A stretch of DNA of 64,000 bases from contig OZ246000.1 in assembly GCA_965230245.1 (NCBI GenBank), forward strand, positions 434,001 through 498,000, read 5' to 3'. Below the pieces are notes generated by a model, which saw nothing but the letters and a program-made list of their open reading frames with translations, was not told the DNA's origin and did no database searches. This stretch comes from JAGNKE01 sp965230245 (lineage in GTDB: Bacteria > Pseudomonadota > Alphaproteobacteria > Micavibrionales > Micavibrionaceae). Position numbers and translations under genes: made by a program. Positions within the stretch are counted from its first letter, which is position 1; the number at the start of each line of letters is the position of its first letter. Positions 1-7,426 of the stretch are shown here, in pieces.

Positions 1-603
1 GTCCACAATATCGACGATGAATTCCGAAGCTACTGGAATAAACACGACATAATTGCAAAAAAAATAGCGGACTTCTCAACCGGAAAAATAGCCACACCCG
101 TGCACCTTGAATGTTCAACCAGAAGCAGAACCATGAGATACCTTGCAAACCTCGCAGGAATCAAAACACGTAAAATTGTCCTCTACGAATATGGTGAAAA
201 CTTCCGCTCTCACGTGTTTATAGAAGTGCAAAACCCGGATACTAAAGAATGGCACATTCAGGATCCCGGCTATGATCTTTTTTGGAAAGACAGGACAACG
301 GGAACAAGATTATCAACAATCGAACTACTAAAAAAAGATATGGACAGCGTAGTACCATGCTATACGCAGGAAAACTGCGGATGGAACTGGAATCATAAGG
401 CATCACAGGGAAACCCTAACGCCTTGAAATCATATTTTGCGTTGGCTGTCATACACTACGAACCTTGGGAAAAACGTGAAATTTTTTATAACCCTGAGCA
501 CTTTGATTTAGAAAAGCCACAAACCGTAGAAGGCAAAGGCAAGATAAAGTTTTGTAAATTTGCCCCCGGCGAATGCGAAGGCCGTATCACAATCGTAAAA
601 TAA
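1..603 (+). CDS. Transglutaminase-like protein, 5' end outside the window
   Basis: The frame is open from base 1, so the N-terminus lies before the window; an internal ATG at 100 is not taken as the start because the reading frame upstream of it still looks coding. The visible 200 residues hold a transglutaminase-like Cys-His-Asp order: Cys at codon 38 in HLECSTRSRTM, His at codon 71 in SHVFIEV, and Asp at codon 88 in WHIQDPGY. Spacing and context fit the papain-like transglutaminase fold, whose members act as cysteine proteases, peptidases or cross-linkers. The substrate cannot be read from the sequence. A hairpin lies just after the stop, but its T-rich side faces the other strand. The family call is fairly good and the exact activity is unknown. 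Confidence 0.6.
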   Translation, partial: VHNIDDEFRSYWNKHDIIAKKIADFSTGKIATPVHLECSTRSRTMRYLANLAGIKTRKIVLYEYGENFRSHVFIEVQNPDTKEWHIQDPGYDLFWKDRTTGTRLSTIELLKKDMDSVVPCYTQENCGWNWNHKASQGNPNALKSYFALAVIHYEPWEKREIFYNPEHFDLEKPQTVEGKGKIKFCKFAPGECEGRITIVK

Positions 604-609
604 AACAAA

Positions 610-634
610 CGCCGCAAGTATATATCTTGCGGCG
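610..634 (-). terminator. Intrinsic terminator of the minus strand
   Basis: A perfect 9-bp stem (610-618 with 626-634) encloses a 7-base AT loop. Read on the minus strand it is followed by a T-rich tail, TTTGTTTTATTTT. On the plus strand the tail is not T-rich, so the terminator points leftwards and should end a minus-strand transcript coming from about 700-900. Confidence 0.7.
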
Positions 635-691
635 CTGTATCTGTCACGTCAGATCACACGGAGAACCCGTATGTTAAAACGCTGAAGCGTC

Positions 692-760
692 CTACTTACC
701 GTCTTTTTTAGTCGGTTTAGGTTTCTTCGTTGCAGAAGGTTTGGAGTTGGAAGAAGCCAT
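692..760 (-). CDS. Possible small basic peptide, 22 aa
   Basis: A short minus-strand frame starts with ATG at 760 and ends with TAG at 692. The peptide begins MASSNSKPSATKK and is rich in Lys, Pro and Ser. A GGAG sequence lies eight bases before the ATG, which is good ribosome-binding spacing, and a strong terminator follows about 60 bases after the stop. This start signal plus terminator on the same strand in an otherwise empty gap suggests a real transcript. It could instead be a small RNA that happens to contain a frame. No family is recognised. Confidence 0.45.
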   Translation of the reverse strand: MASSNSKPSATKKPKPTKKDGK

Positions 761-928
761 AGCGAAATCTCCACTATGATGCGGCCTTTAGCGGCGGCGG
801 CGAACTTCAAACGATTTGAAGCTAGACAGAAATATACGCCTGTTTTTATAAAAAGAATACAAAAATCATATTTCCTGCAAAAAATTTTTATGCACGAAAA
901 GCCCTAGAAAAACAGTCGCTTGAGTGCT

Positions 929-2605
929 ATGAAAATCCCCATGACAAAAGATATTGATACAGACATCGCCATGAAATGCCGCACCTGGGCTTTTGAAGAA
1001 GCCAAGGCCGTTCTCAAACGCCTGCGCGCCATCGGCAAGGGCCAAATCAACACCCCCGAAAAGGGCTACGTGCTGTTCGAAACGGGTTACGGCCCCTCAG
1101 GCTTACCGCACATTGGAACCTTTGGCGAAGTCTGCCGCACGACCATGGTTATGCGTGCTTTTCAACGCCTCTCGGATATCCCAACGAAACTGATTTGCTT
1201 CTCGGATGATATGGATGGCCTGCGCAAGGTGCCGAGCAACATCCCCAACCCGCAAGTACTTGAGGACGCATTGGGCATGCCGCTCTCCAGCGTACCCAAC
1301 CCTTTCGACTCCGATTATGAAAGCTACGCCGCGCATAACAATGCGAAACTGCGCGAATTCCTTGATAGCTTCGGCTTCGATTATGAATTCATGAGTTCAA
1401 CTGAGGACTGCTACAAAAACGGCCGCTTTGATGACACACTGCGTCTGATGCTTGAAAAATACGAAGACGTGCGCGGAGCCGTTCTCCCGATTTTGGGTGA
1501 AGAACGCGCGGCCACATATTCACCGCTCTTCCCTGTGGTTCAGAAAAAGAACACGGATCAGCCGCACCCGATCATCCTGCACAATACGATCTTAAAAGAG
1601 GTCACAGACCTTCAAAACGGCGTTGCCACCTTCATCGTTCAGGACGACAGCGAAAAAGAACGGAGTGGCTACGGCGAAGACGAAGAAATTACGCAAAGCG
1701 TCTACAAAGGCGGCTGTAAGGCGCAATGGCGCGCCGACTGGGCGCTGCGCTGGTACGCCCTCGACGTCGATTATGAAATGGCAGGCAAAGACCTCGTGAC
1801 CTCCGCCGACATCGCCGCCGACATTGTCAAAATTCTGGGCGGACGCGGCCCCGCGGGATTCCGCTACGAACTCTTCCTTGATGAAAACGGTCAGAAAATC
1901 TCCAAATCAAAGGGCAACGGCCTGACAATGGAGGAATGGCTGACCTACGCCCCGCATGAATCGCTAGCCTATTATATGTTCCAGCGCCCGACTAGCGCGA
2001 AAAAACTCTATTTCGACATCATTCCTAAGGCGGTAGACGAATACATCACCTTCGTGGAAAAACTGCCCGAGCAGGAAGACAATAAAAAGCTCGAAAACCC
2101 CGCGTGGTATATCCATGACGGCAATATCCCGAATTCGCAGCACACACCGATTTCTTTCGCTTTATTGTTAAACCTTGTGAATGCGGCAAACACAGAAGAT
2201 CCGGAAGTCCTTTGGAACTTTATTAAGACCTATGCCCCCGAGGCAACGCCCGAAAACTCACCGTTTCTGGACCGTTTGGTGCATTACGCCATTCAATATT
2301 ACAAAGATTTCGTCCTGCCGGAGAAAAAATACCGCGCCCCCGATGACCGCGAACGCGCTGCACTGAAAGACCTCATAATTCGCTTAAAAGAAATGCCGCA
2401 AGGCCTTGATCCCGAAGAATATATGACCGCCGTATTTAGCGCAGGAAAGGACAACGGCTACGACAAAAGCGAGCTAAAGCATTGGTTTCAGGCGCTTTAT
2501 CAGGTTCTACTGGGACAAGACCAAGGCCCGCGCTTCGGGTCTTTCATCGCCCTTTACGGTACGCACGACACCGTAAAGCTGATTGAGGACTCCCTGAACC
2601 GTTAA
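929..2605 (+). CDS. lysK: Lysyl-tRNA synthetase, class I
   Basis: This enzyme charges tRNA-Lys with lysine using ATP in the cytoplasm. The 558-residue protein is the class I type found in archaea and in many alphaproteobacteria instead of the usual class II LysS. The HIGH-like motif PHIGT lies at about residues 60-64 in a Rossmann fold, and the KMSKS-like motif KISKSKGNG starts near residue 323. Length and motif spacing fit the family. The frame extends upstream to a TTG at 920, but ATG at 929 is preferred; no strong Shine-Dalgarno sequence is visible for either, and ATG at 941 is also possible. No class II lysS is seen in the window, so this may be the only lysyl-tRNA synthetase. Confidence 0.93.
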   Translation: MKIPMTKDIDTDIAMKCRTWAFEEAKAVLKRLRAIGKGQINTPEKGYVLFETGYGPSGLPHIGTFGEVCRTTMVMRAFQRLSDIPTKLICFSDDMDGLRKVPSNIPNPQVLEDALGMPLSSVPNPFDSDYESYAAHNNAKLREFLDSFGFDYEFMSSTEDCYKNGRFDDTLRLMLEKYEDVRGAVLPILGEERAATYSPLFPVVQKKNTDQPHPIILHNTILKEVTDLQNGVATFIVQDDSEKERSGYGEDEEITQSVYKGGCKAQWRADWALRWYALDVDYEMAGKDLVTSADIAADIVKILGGRGPAGFRYELFLDENGQKISKSKGNGLTMEEWLTYAPHESLAYYMFQRPTSAKKLYFDIIPKAVDEYITFVEKLPEQEDNKKLENPAWYIHDGNIPNSQHTPISFALLLNLVNAANTEDPEVLWNFIKTYAPEATPENSPFLDRLVHYAIQYYKDFVLPEKKYRAPDDRERAALKDLIIRLKEMPQGLDPEEYMTAVFSAGKDNGYDKSELKHWFQALYQVLLGQDQGPRFGSFIALYGTHDTVKLIEDSLNR

Positions 2606-2678
2606 CCATAGTTACAATACCGAAAACCTGCTCTCACCGCTGCATTGCAGCATACAAAATATAAAATTCCATACGAAT

Positions 2679-2698
2679 TTATTTAAAATTTTAAATAA
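2679..2698. repeat. 20-bp perfect AT palindrome
   Basis: The sequence TTATTTAAAATTTTAAATAA is a perfect 20-bp palindrome without a central spacer. It lies between the lysK stop and the start of the next plus-strand gene. It could be part of the lysK 3' end, a regulator site or simply AT-rich chance; it lacks the GC stem of a normal terminator. Confidence 0.4.
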
Positions 2699-2788
2699 TT
2701 TTTAAGGACATTTGACGTATTCTGGAATTACAGGTGGGATAATCCCTTCTTGTACCAATTTGTTTAACGCTCGTGTGTGTGGGGAATA

Positions 2789-3301
2789 ATGATAAATATA
2801 GATGGCGTAAAGCCAACTCCTAAAGCATTGCTGGCAGATTTAGAAGTATTTGAAAACTTCTGTATGGGCAACGCAAACCTGTCACCTCAGGATTTCCGTG
2901 ACATTAACAATGAACTGAGTATCGGCGCCGTTTTGATGATCGGCAAACGCCGTTTTAAATCCACGTCGGAAGGTCGCGAAATCTACTGGCAAGGGTTGGA
3001 TGGAGAAGAACATTTTCTGGGCCACACACACGATGCGAAAATCAACCGTGACTACCCCGGCTTTCATAAACTCCGCTCACATGCGCTAAGCGGCGATATG
3101 GTAGAATCCGATAGCATCCACAAAATAGCGAATGGCCGCCGTGGCAACTATACCGTTGTGACCTTAAAAGACGGAACGGAAGGAATAGGACCGAATTACA
3201 ACATTGCCCTACGCAATGCGGTGCTGAAAAACCACCTGACGGTTCAGTTCAACAAGGCCAGCCTGTTCACATATTTAAGCGGCCTCTGGGTACGCGCTTA
3301 G
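2789..3301 (+). CDS. Orphan protein, 170 aa
   Basis: I do not recognise this protein. ATG at 2789 is chosen over the upstream GTG at 2777 because GGGGA lies five bases before it. The protein has no signal peptide or membrane segment and looks soluble, with mixed charged segments and a single Cys near residue 25. There is a run of small polar residues around residues 60-110 and a KDGTEGIGPNYN turn near residue 130. Its stop overlaps by three bases with the stop of the converging nitroreductase gene, so the two end tail to tail. Cytoplasmic location is inferred; no function can be suggested. Confidence 0.6.
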   Translation: MINIDGVKPTPKALLADLEVFENFCMGNANLSPQDFRDINNELSIGAVLMIGKRRFKSTSEGREIYWQGLDGEEHFLGHTHDAKINRDYPGFHKLRSHALSGDMVESDSIHKIANGRRGNYTVVTLKDGTEGIGPNYNIALRNAVLKNHLTVQFNKASLFTYLSGLWVRA

Positions 3302-3993
3302 TCTTCACGGTTAAAGAGAACATGACTGTTTGAAAGACCGGTTTCGGGATAGCCGTATTTATCCTGACCATAAATCCCGTCCCCTTTGTTCAACTCCGCA
3401 TCATCCGCCCAGCGCGTCACAATATGTTCAAGTGCAGGACGATCACGATCTTCAAGCTCCTTGTCGTCATAACTACCGATATGCAGGAAACCGGCAATTT
3501 GATCACAATCGTCTAATCCGAGATAAGCCCTGAAAGCGGGATCAAACGCATACCATTCCGTCAGCCACTGAACCCCGTAACCGCAAGCATGCGCCGCCAA
3601 GGACATATTCATACAGGCCGCACCCGACGATAAAACCTGCTCCCACATCGGCTTCTTCCCCTTACGGATACGGGACACCACGGCGATAACCAGCGGTGAA
3701 CGGCTGAACCGCTCTTCTTCAATCTGCAAACGTTCATCAGAGCTATCAGGGTTTTCACGGGCAAAAATATTACGCGCGACCTTTCCCGCATCCCGACTGC
3801 CCTGCCCCTCAAAAACAATAAAATACCACGGCACCATCTTACCGTGATCGGGCACACGCGCCCCGGCCGTTAAAATCTTTTCCAACTCGTCTGCGGACGG
3901 CCCCGGCTCTTTTAAATCCTGTACAAGAGCACTGCGCCTGCGCATAAGAAAGTCCAGAACATCTTCTGACTTGCGACCGGAAAAAACGTCCAT
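3298..3993 (-). CDS. Nitroreductase family protein (YdjA-like)
   Basis: The 231-residue product resembles the small FMN-dependent nitroreductase/YdjA group, which reduces nitro compounds or related acceptors with NAD(P)H as dimers. Visible family features are the N-terminal RRRSALVQDL segment (the FMN phosphate-binding RRS pattern), GARVPDHGKMVPWYFIV, and the C-terminal part GYGVQWLTEW followed by GFLHIGSY. ATG at 3993 is chosen because AGAGG lies seven bases upstream; an in-frame start at 4026 would add eleven residues without a better signal. The start region faces the MscS gene, so the two are divergent. The physiological substrate cannot be deduced. Confidence 0.82.
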   Translation of the reverse strand: MDVFSGRKSEDVLDFLMRRRSALVQDLKEPGPSADELEKILTAGARVPDHGKMVPWYFIVFEGQGSRDAGKVARNIFARENPDSSDERLQIEEERFSRSPLVIAVVSRIRKGKKPMWEQVLSSGAACMNMSLAAHACGYGVQWLTEWYAFDPAFRAYLGLDDCDQIAGFLHIGSYDDKELEDRDRPALEHIVTRWADDAELNKGDGIYGQDKYGYPETGLSNSHVLFNRED

Positions 3994-4097
3994 AAGAAAA
4001 CCTCTTACAAGTGTTTGTTGATTCAACCTTGCCAGTAAAAGCCTCTGCCGTTATCCTCCACCCGACGTCGACCAAACATAACAATGATGTGAAGAAA

Positions 4098-5546
4098 ATG
4101 GCAGAAACGCCCGCGAAGGACAATACCGAAACCACAGGACAAAACAGCGACACAACCGTCATCAAGACGGATGAAACTGTGATCGAAACGGACAAACCTG
4201 TAATAATCGAGCCAACCGGCGAGAACACAGCCACTGCGGATGCCTCTGCTGATGTCTTGCAGACAGGCGACGCAACACCGGATGACAACGATGATACCGT
4301 GCCCGATATATTCAATGCATCCGAGGAAGAAATGCTGACAAACCAGATCGGCGATTTCTGGAGCGAAGTTGTTGATGTCTGGCAACACGGATTTATGGGC
4401 ATAGATATCGGCCGCATCATCATAGCCGTTCTGATTTTCGGAATATTTCTGATCTTCCGCGGCCTCCTGACCAAATACATTCTTTACACCGCCGCCCGCT
4501 GGACAAAAAAAACAAAAACCGACATCGACGATAAAATCCTAGAAGCGCTGACCCCGCCGATCCGCTTCATCCCGATCATACTGGGAGTATTCTTCGCAAC
4601 ATCATTCCTGAACCTCAGCGGAACATTACTTTACTTTGTACAGCGTATTATTCGTTCAATGATCGCCTACACCATCTTCTGGTCACTGCACCGTTCTCTG
4701 AACCCAATTCAGCATATGTCGAAAAAGCTGCGCCGCACTCTGACCCCCACAATGGTGAACTGGATTTTCAAATTCATGAAAATGGTCATCATCTTTATTG
4801 GTGCCGCCGTAATCCTTGAAATCTGGGGTATCGCTATCGGCCCGCTGCTCGCCGGTCTGGGGCTGTTCGGTGCTGCCGTCGCTCTGGGGGCGCAAGACCT
4901 CTTCAAAAACCTCATCGGCGGGATTACGGTCATCGCCGAAAAACGCTTCAACCCCGGCGACTGGATAAAGGTTGACGGTGTGGTCGAAGGCGTAGTCGAG
5001 GATATAGGTTTTCGCTCCACCAAGGTACGCCGCTTCGATAAGGCGCCTGTTCACGTGCCGAACTCGGAACTTTCCGATGCAGTCGTCACAAATTTCAGCC
5101 GCATGACCCACCGCCGCATTTACTGGAAAATTGGTGTGACTTATTCCACCACTGCCGAACAACTCAAGATCGTCCGCGATGGTATCAGCGATTACATTAT
5201 GAACAATGAAGACTTTGCCAAACCGCCCGAGGTCGCAACTTTCGTGCGTATCGATAGCTTCAATGATTCATCCATCGACTTTATGATCTACTGTTTTACC
5301 AAAACAACAAATTGGGGCGAATGGCTGGAAATCAAAGAGAACTTTGCAATAGCGATAAAAGACATCGTTGAGGAAAAAGCCGGTACAGGCTTCGCCTTCC
5401 CGTCACAATCCGTCTATCTGGAAACATGGCCGGAAAACGATAACCGACCGGAAATTTTCACCCCGCCGTCAGACAAAAACAACAACAATAAATCTGCGCA
5501 AGACCAGAAAGAAAGCGGTCAGGAAGACACGAAAAAAGCGTCATAA
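4098..5546 (+). CDS. Mechanosensitive ion channel of the MscS family
   Basis: This is an inner-membrane channel that opens on membrane tension and releases solutes during osmotic downshock. The protein of about 482 residues begins with an acidic, Thr/Asp-rich cytoplasmic-like segment of roughly 90 residues, followed by several hydrophobic helices. Then comes the MscS pore helix, visible as GPLLAGLGLFGAAVALGAQD, directly followed by FKNLIGGITVIAEKRFNPGDWI, the beta domain and the mixed C-terminal domain. A Lys/Gln-rich tail closes the protein. ATG at 4098 is preferred to the GTG at 4011, which would lie inside the start region of the divergent nitroreductase gene. The start is uncertain because no strong Shine-Dalgarno sequence is visible. 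Confidence 0.9.
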   Translation: MAETPAKDNTETTGQNSDTTVIKTDETVIETDKPVIIEPTGENTATADASADVLQTGDATPDDNDDTVPDIFNASEEEMLTNQIGDFWSEVVDVWQHGFMGIDIGRIIIAVLIFGIFLIFRGLLTKYILYTAARWTKKTKTDIDDKILEALTPPIRFIPIILGVFFATSFLNLSGTLLYFVQRIIRSMIAYTIFWSLHRSLNPIQHMSKKLRRTLTPTMVNWIFKFMKMVIIFIGAAVILEIWGIAIGPLLAGLGLFGAAVALGAQDLFKNLIGGITVIAEKRFNPGDWIKVDGVVEGVVEDIGFRSTKVRRFDKAPVHVPNSELSDAVVTNFSRMTHRRIYWKIGVTYSTTAEQLKIVRDGISDYIMNNEDFAKPPEVATFVRIDSFNDSSIDFMIYCFTKTTNWGEWLEIKENFAIAIKDIVEEKAGTGFAFPSQSVYLETWPENDNRPEIFTPPSDKNNNNKSAQDQKESGQEDTKKAS

Positions 5547-5664
5547 GAGACGCCCCATGAAGCACAGAACGGCACAGTCTTTTTAGAGAGAATATTTTTC
5601 TGGAAGCTCAGTACTTTATATTGTTACCAAGCATTAAAAATATTCATATGTATGGAATAACTTC

Positions 5665-6354
5665 ATGTCCATTATGCCTAAAAAATCATTAGCGTTCTTT
5701 GCAAGTATTTCAGTCCTTATCTGCATGAGTAGCTTCTTCTATTTATCCGCACAGGAAATTGAAAAGAAAGAACTGCCAGCAGACACTAGAGTGCGCAAAG
5801 ACGGAAAAATATCCTGTTCTGCCCAATCCGTGCCTTTTGTATCCGAATATCTTTTTAATGTTAAAAGGGTCTATATCTATCTGGATACTCAAGGCGTTTA
5901 TCCGCCAATGATTCCTCCGAATTTTCCTGAGCCTCTCCTTCGAGATAATTTAAAAAAGCACGCGAAAGAGAGGTACGAAAAATTATTTTCGACTTTTGGC
6001 GGCCGTGTTATTGACGACCTATCATGTGCACATAAAGCCGACCAGCCAGTTACAGTGCTAGATGAGAACAATGCAAAAAGTCTGAATTTGTTTTTTAACA
6101 AAATCGAAGATCCACAAACACTTGGTGTATATATCACGGTGCGGTTGTCTTACCTCTCGCGGAATGGGTATCTAAAAGCTTTAAATAACCAAATACCCAT
6201 CGATGGATATTTGGTGATCATAACAAAACAACTCATGCGTTCAGATATTGAGCTTCTAGGGTGGCAATCACGAGCGCGGTCTTATGTTACTATATTTCCG
6301 CTAAACCATTCAGAACCTGAAGATGTAACAAGATTTATTCAAAACAGTATTTAG
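5665..6354 (+). CDS. Exported or membrane-anchored orphan protein, 229 aa
   Basis: I do not recognise this family. The N-terminus (lysines, then a hydrophobic stretch of about 18 residues ending near SAQEIEKKE) looks like a signal peptide or anchor, so the bulk is probably periplasmic. A GGAA sequence eight bases before ATG 5665 supports the start; ATG at 5674 is a possible alternative. There are two cysteines in the mature part, near residues 52 and 121, which could form a disulfide. No catalytic motif is visible. It lies alone between the MscS gene and a converging small gene. Confidence 0.55.
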   Translation: MSIMPKKSLAFFASISVLICMSSFFYLSAQEIEKKELPADTRVRKDGKISCSAQSVPFVSEYLFNVKRVYIYLDTQGVYPPMIPPNFPEPLLRDNLKKHAKERYEKLFSTFGGRVIDDLSCAHKADQPVTVLDENNAKSLNLFFNKIEDPQTLGVYITVRLSYLSRNGYLKALNNQIPIDGYLVIITKQLMRSDIELLGWQSRARSYVTIFPLNHSEPEDVTRFIQNSI

Positions 6355-6448
6355 GAGAGCAAAACGGCGATAATGTCAAATACATGGAGTGGAAAATTTT
6401 TGATGATGATTAAACTTCATTTGTCGCCTGATATTCGTCAGATAAAAA

Positions 6449-6673
6449 TCAAATGCCCAGATCTTCATAACCTTGACCGTCATCATGGCCATGGTCATCA
6501 TGCACTTGATGATCCGATTGACTGTCAGCCTCGATCTGTTGGATCACGGAATCGGCAACCTCCTTGGAAACACGAATAACGCGTCCGTCCGCCGAAGGCA
6601 TAAACCCCTCGCGCAACATCGTCTTTAAACGAAGCTTCTCACCTTCCGGATCGTATGGAACATTACTAGTCAT
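6449..6673 (-). CDS. Small protein with a His/Asp-rich tail, 74 aa
   Basis: The frame extends to 6712, but ATG at 6673 is chosen because AAGG lies six bases before it. The first 50 residues look like a small folded or helical domain containing GRVIRVSKEVADSVIQQI. The last 25 residues are very rich in His, Asp and Gly, for example HDDHGHDDGQGYED. Such tails often bind divalent metals such as nickel, zinc or cobalt, but that is inference. It converges on the exported orphan to its left, and the iron-box gene lies about 200 bases to its right on the other strand. No family is recognised. Confidence 0.5.
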   Translation of the reverse strand: MTSNVPYDPEGEKLRLKTMLREGFMPSADGRVIRVSKEVADSVIQQIEADSQSDHQVHDDHGHDDGQGYEDLGI

Positions 6674-6804
6674 AAAAAACCTTTTTCTTGGCCTGCCAAT
6701 CGCAACGCACATTTAAAGTTTCATAACAAAGTTAATAATATCATAAAGACGATGAGTACATAAATTATCTATGGAAAATAAAAGCAAAAAACTCAACTTC
6801 TCCC

Positions 6805-6833
6805 TTGCAAAACAATGAAAAGACCACTAATAA
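6805..6833 (+). promoter_or_regulatory. Putative sigma-70 promoter
   Basis: TTGCAA (6805-6810) and TAATAA (6828-6833) are separated by 17 bases and point at the gene starting at 6873. The transcription start would fall inside the adjacent Fur-like palindrome. Confidence 0.5.
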
Positions 6834-6834
6834 G

Positions 6835-6851
6835 ATGAGAATAATTCTCAT
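6835..6851. promoter_or_regulatory. Fur-box-like palindrome
   Basis: ATGAGAAT-A-ATTCTCAT is a perfect 17-bp palindrome around a single central base. It resembles the core of Fur/Mur operators (GAGAATnATTCTC type). It sits one base downstream of a putative -10 element and 21 bases before the ATG at 6873, an ideal place for iron-dependent repression. Similarity is by eye; binding is inferred. Confidence 0.6.
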
Positions 6852-6872
6852 TAACAAAATTAGGCAACTAAA

Positions 6873-7337
6873 ATGATTAAGAATAGATACCTTGCCTTGG
6901 CCGTCTGCGCACTGGCTTTAGGCATGAACACCCCCGTCATGGCAGAAAAAATAGCAACGTCAAATACTGGGCATGTACTCGAAGACCACAACAAAGAAAT
7001 AAGAGCCGACCACTACGAGGGCAAGACCTTTGAAACTGAAAAAGAAGCTATGATAGCCTTCTTCGAAAACATGCGTAACATTGCCAGAATTCTGGAAAAA
7101 GATGACGAACTGGAATTCCTGGACATGGAAAACATCCATGAAATATCCTACACACTGGAAACAGCTCTGGAAAAACTAAAAACAAGCGGAAAACTACCAG
7201 AACAAAACCACAAAAAAATGAGCGCATCCCTTGAAGCCGTCCACATCGCTTCGGAAGAACAGGAAGAAGAAACAATCCGCAGGGAATTTGACAACCTGAA
7301 CCGCCAGTACCTCCTGCTGAATAGGGACGCCAGCTAA
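6873..7337 (+). CDS. Small exported protein, DUF6746-like
   Basis: The 154-residue protein starts with a clear signal peptide (MIKNRYLALAVCALALG, with a cleavage-like PVMAEK), so it is probably periplasmic. The mature part is helical and acidic. It contains HYEGKTFETEKEAMIAF, then IHEISYTLETALEKL, then LEAVHIASEEQ, an order that I associate with the DUF6746 family of unknown function. An AGG lies eight bases before the ATG. The gene stands alone between a promoter with a Fur-box-like operator and a strong terminator, so it is probably monocistronic and iron-responsive. A role in metal or envelope homeostasis is inference. Confidence 0.6.
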   Translation: MIKNRYLALAVCALALGMNTPVMAEKIATSNTGHVLEDHNKEIRADHYEGKTFETEKEAMIAFFENMRNIARILEKDDELEFLDMENIHEISYTLETALEKLKTSGKLPEQNHKKMSASLEAVHIASEEQEEETIRREFDNLNRQYLLLNRDAS

Positions 7338-7369
7338 AACGCGCAAGACCCAAACCTGTATACAAATGC

Positions 7370-7402
7370 GAAGATGGGGCATGTCTCCATCTTCTTTATT
7401 TT
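7370..7402 (+). terminator. Intrinsic terminator after the DUF6746-like gene
   Basis: GAAGATGG (7370-7377) pairs with CCATCTTC (7387-7394), and the stem can extend through a G-T pair. A TTTATTTT tail follows. It ends 24 bases before the next start codon. Confidence 0.8.
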
Positions 7403-7426
7403 ATGCAAACATGCTACGCATAATTT

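Larger units (their letters stand above)
604..928. other. Intergenic region before lysK
   Basis: Besides the possible 22-residue peptide and its terminator, this gap contains a perfect inverted repeat, CTTCAAA-CGA-TTTGAAG, at 805-821. On the minus strand the repeat lies in the presumed leader of the peptide gene. The stretch 840-900 is AT-rich and may hold promoters for lysK and for the minus-strand transcript, but I could not find a -35/-10 pair with convincing spacing in either direction. Confidence 0.4.

Noticed and set aside
2606..2698. Regular terminator for lysK
   Set aside because: The only symmetric sequence is a pure AT palindrome without a GC stem, so it was listed as a repeat instead.
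6373..6579. Plus-strand frame over the His/Asp-rich small gene
   Set aside because: It is the mirror of the minus-strand frame, which has a Shine-Dalgarno and sensible protein composition.
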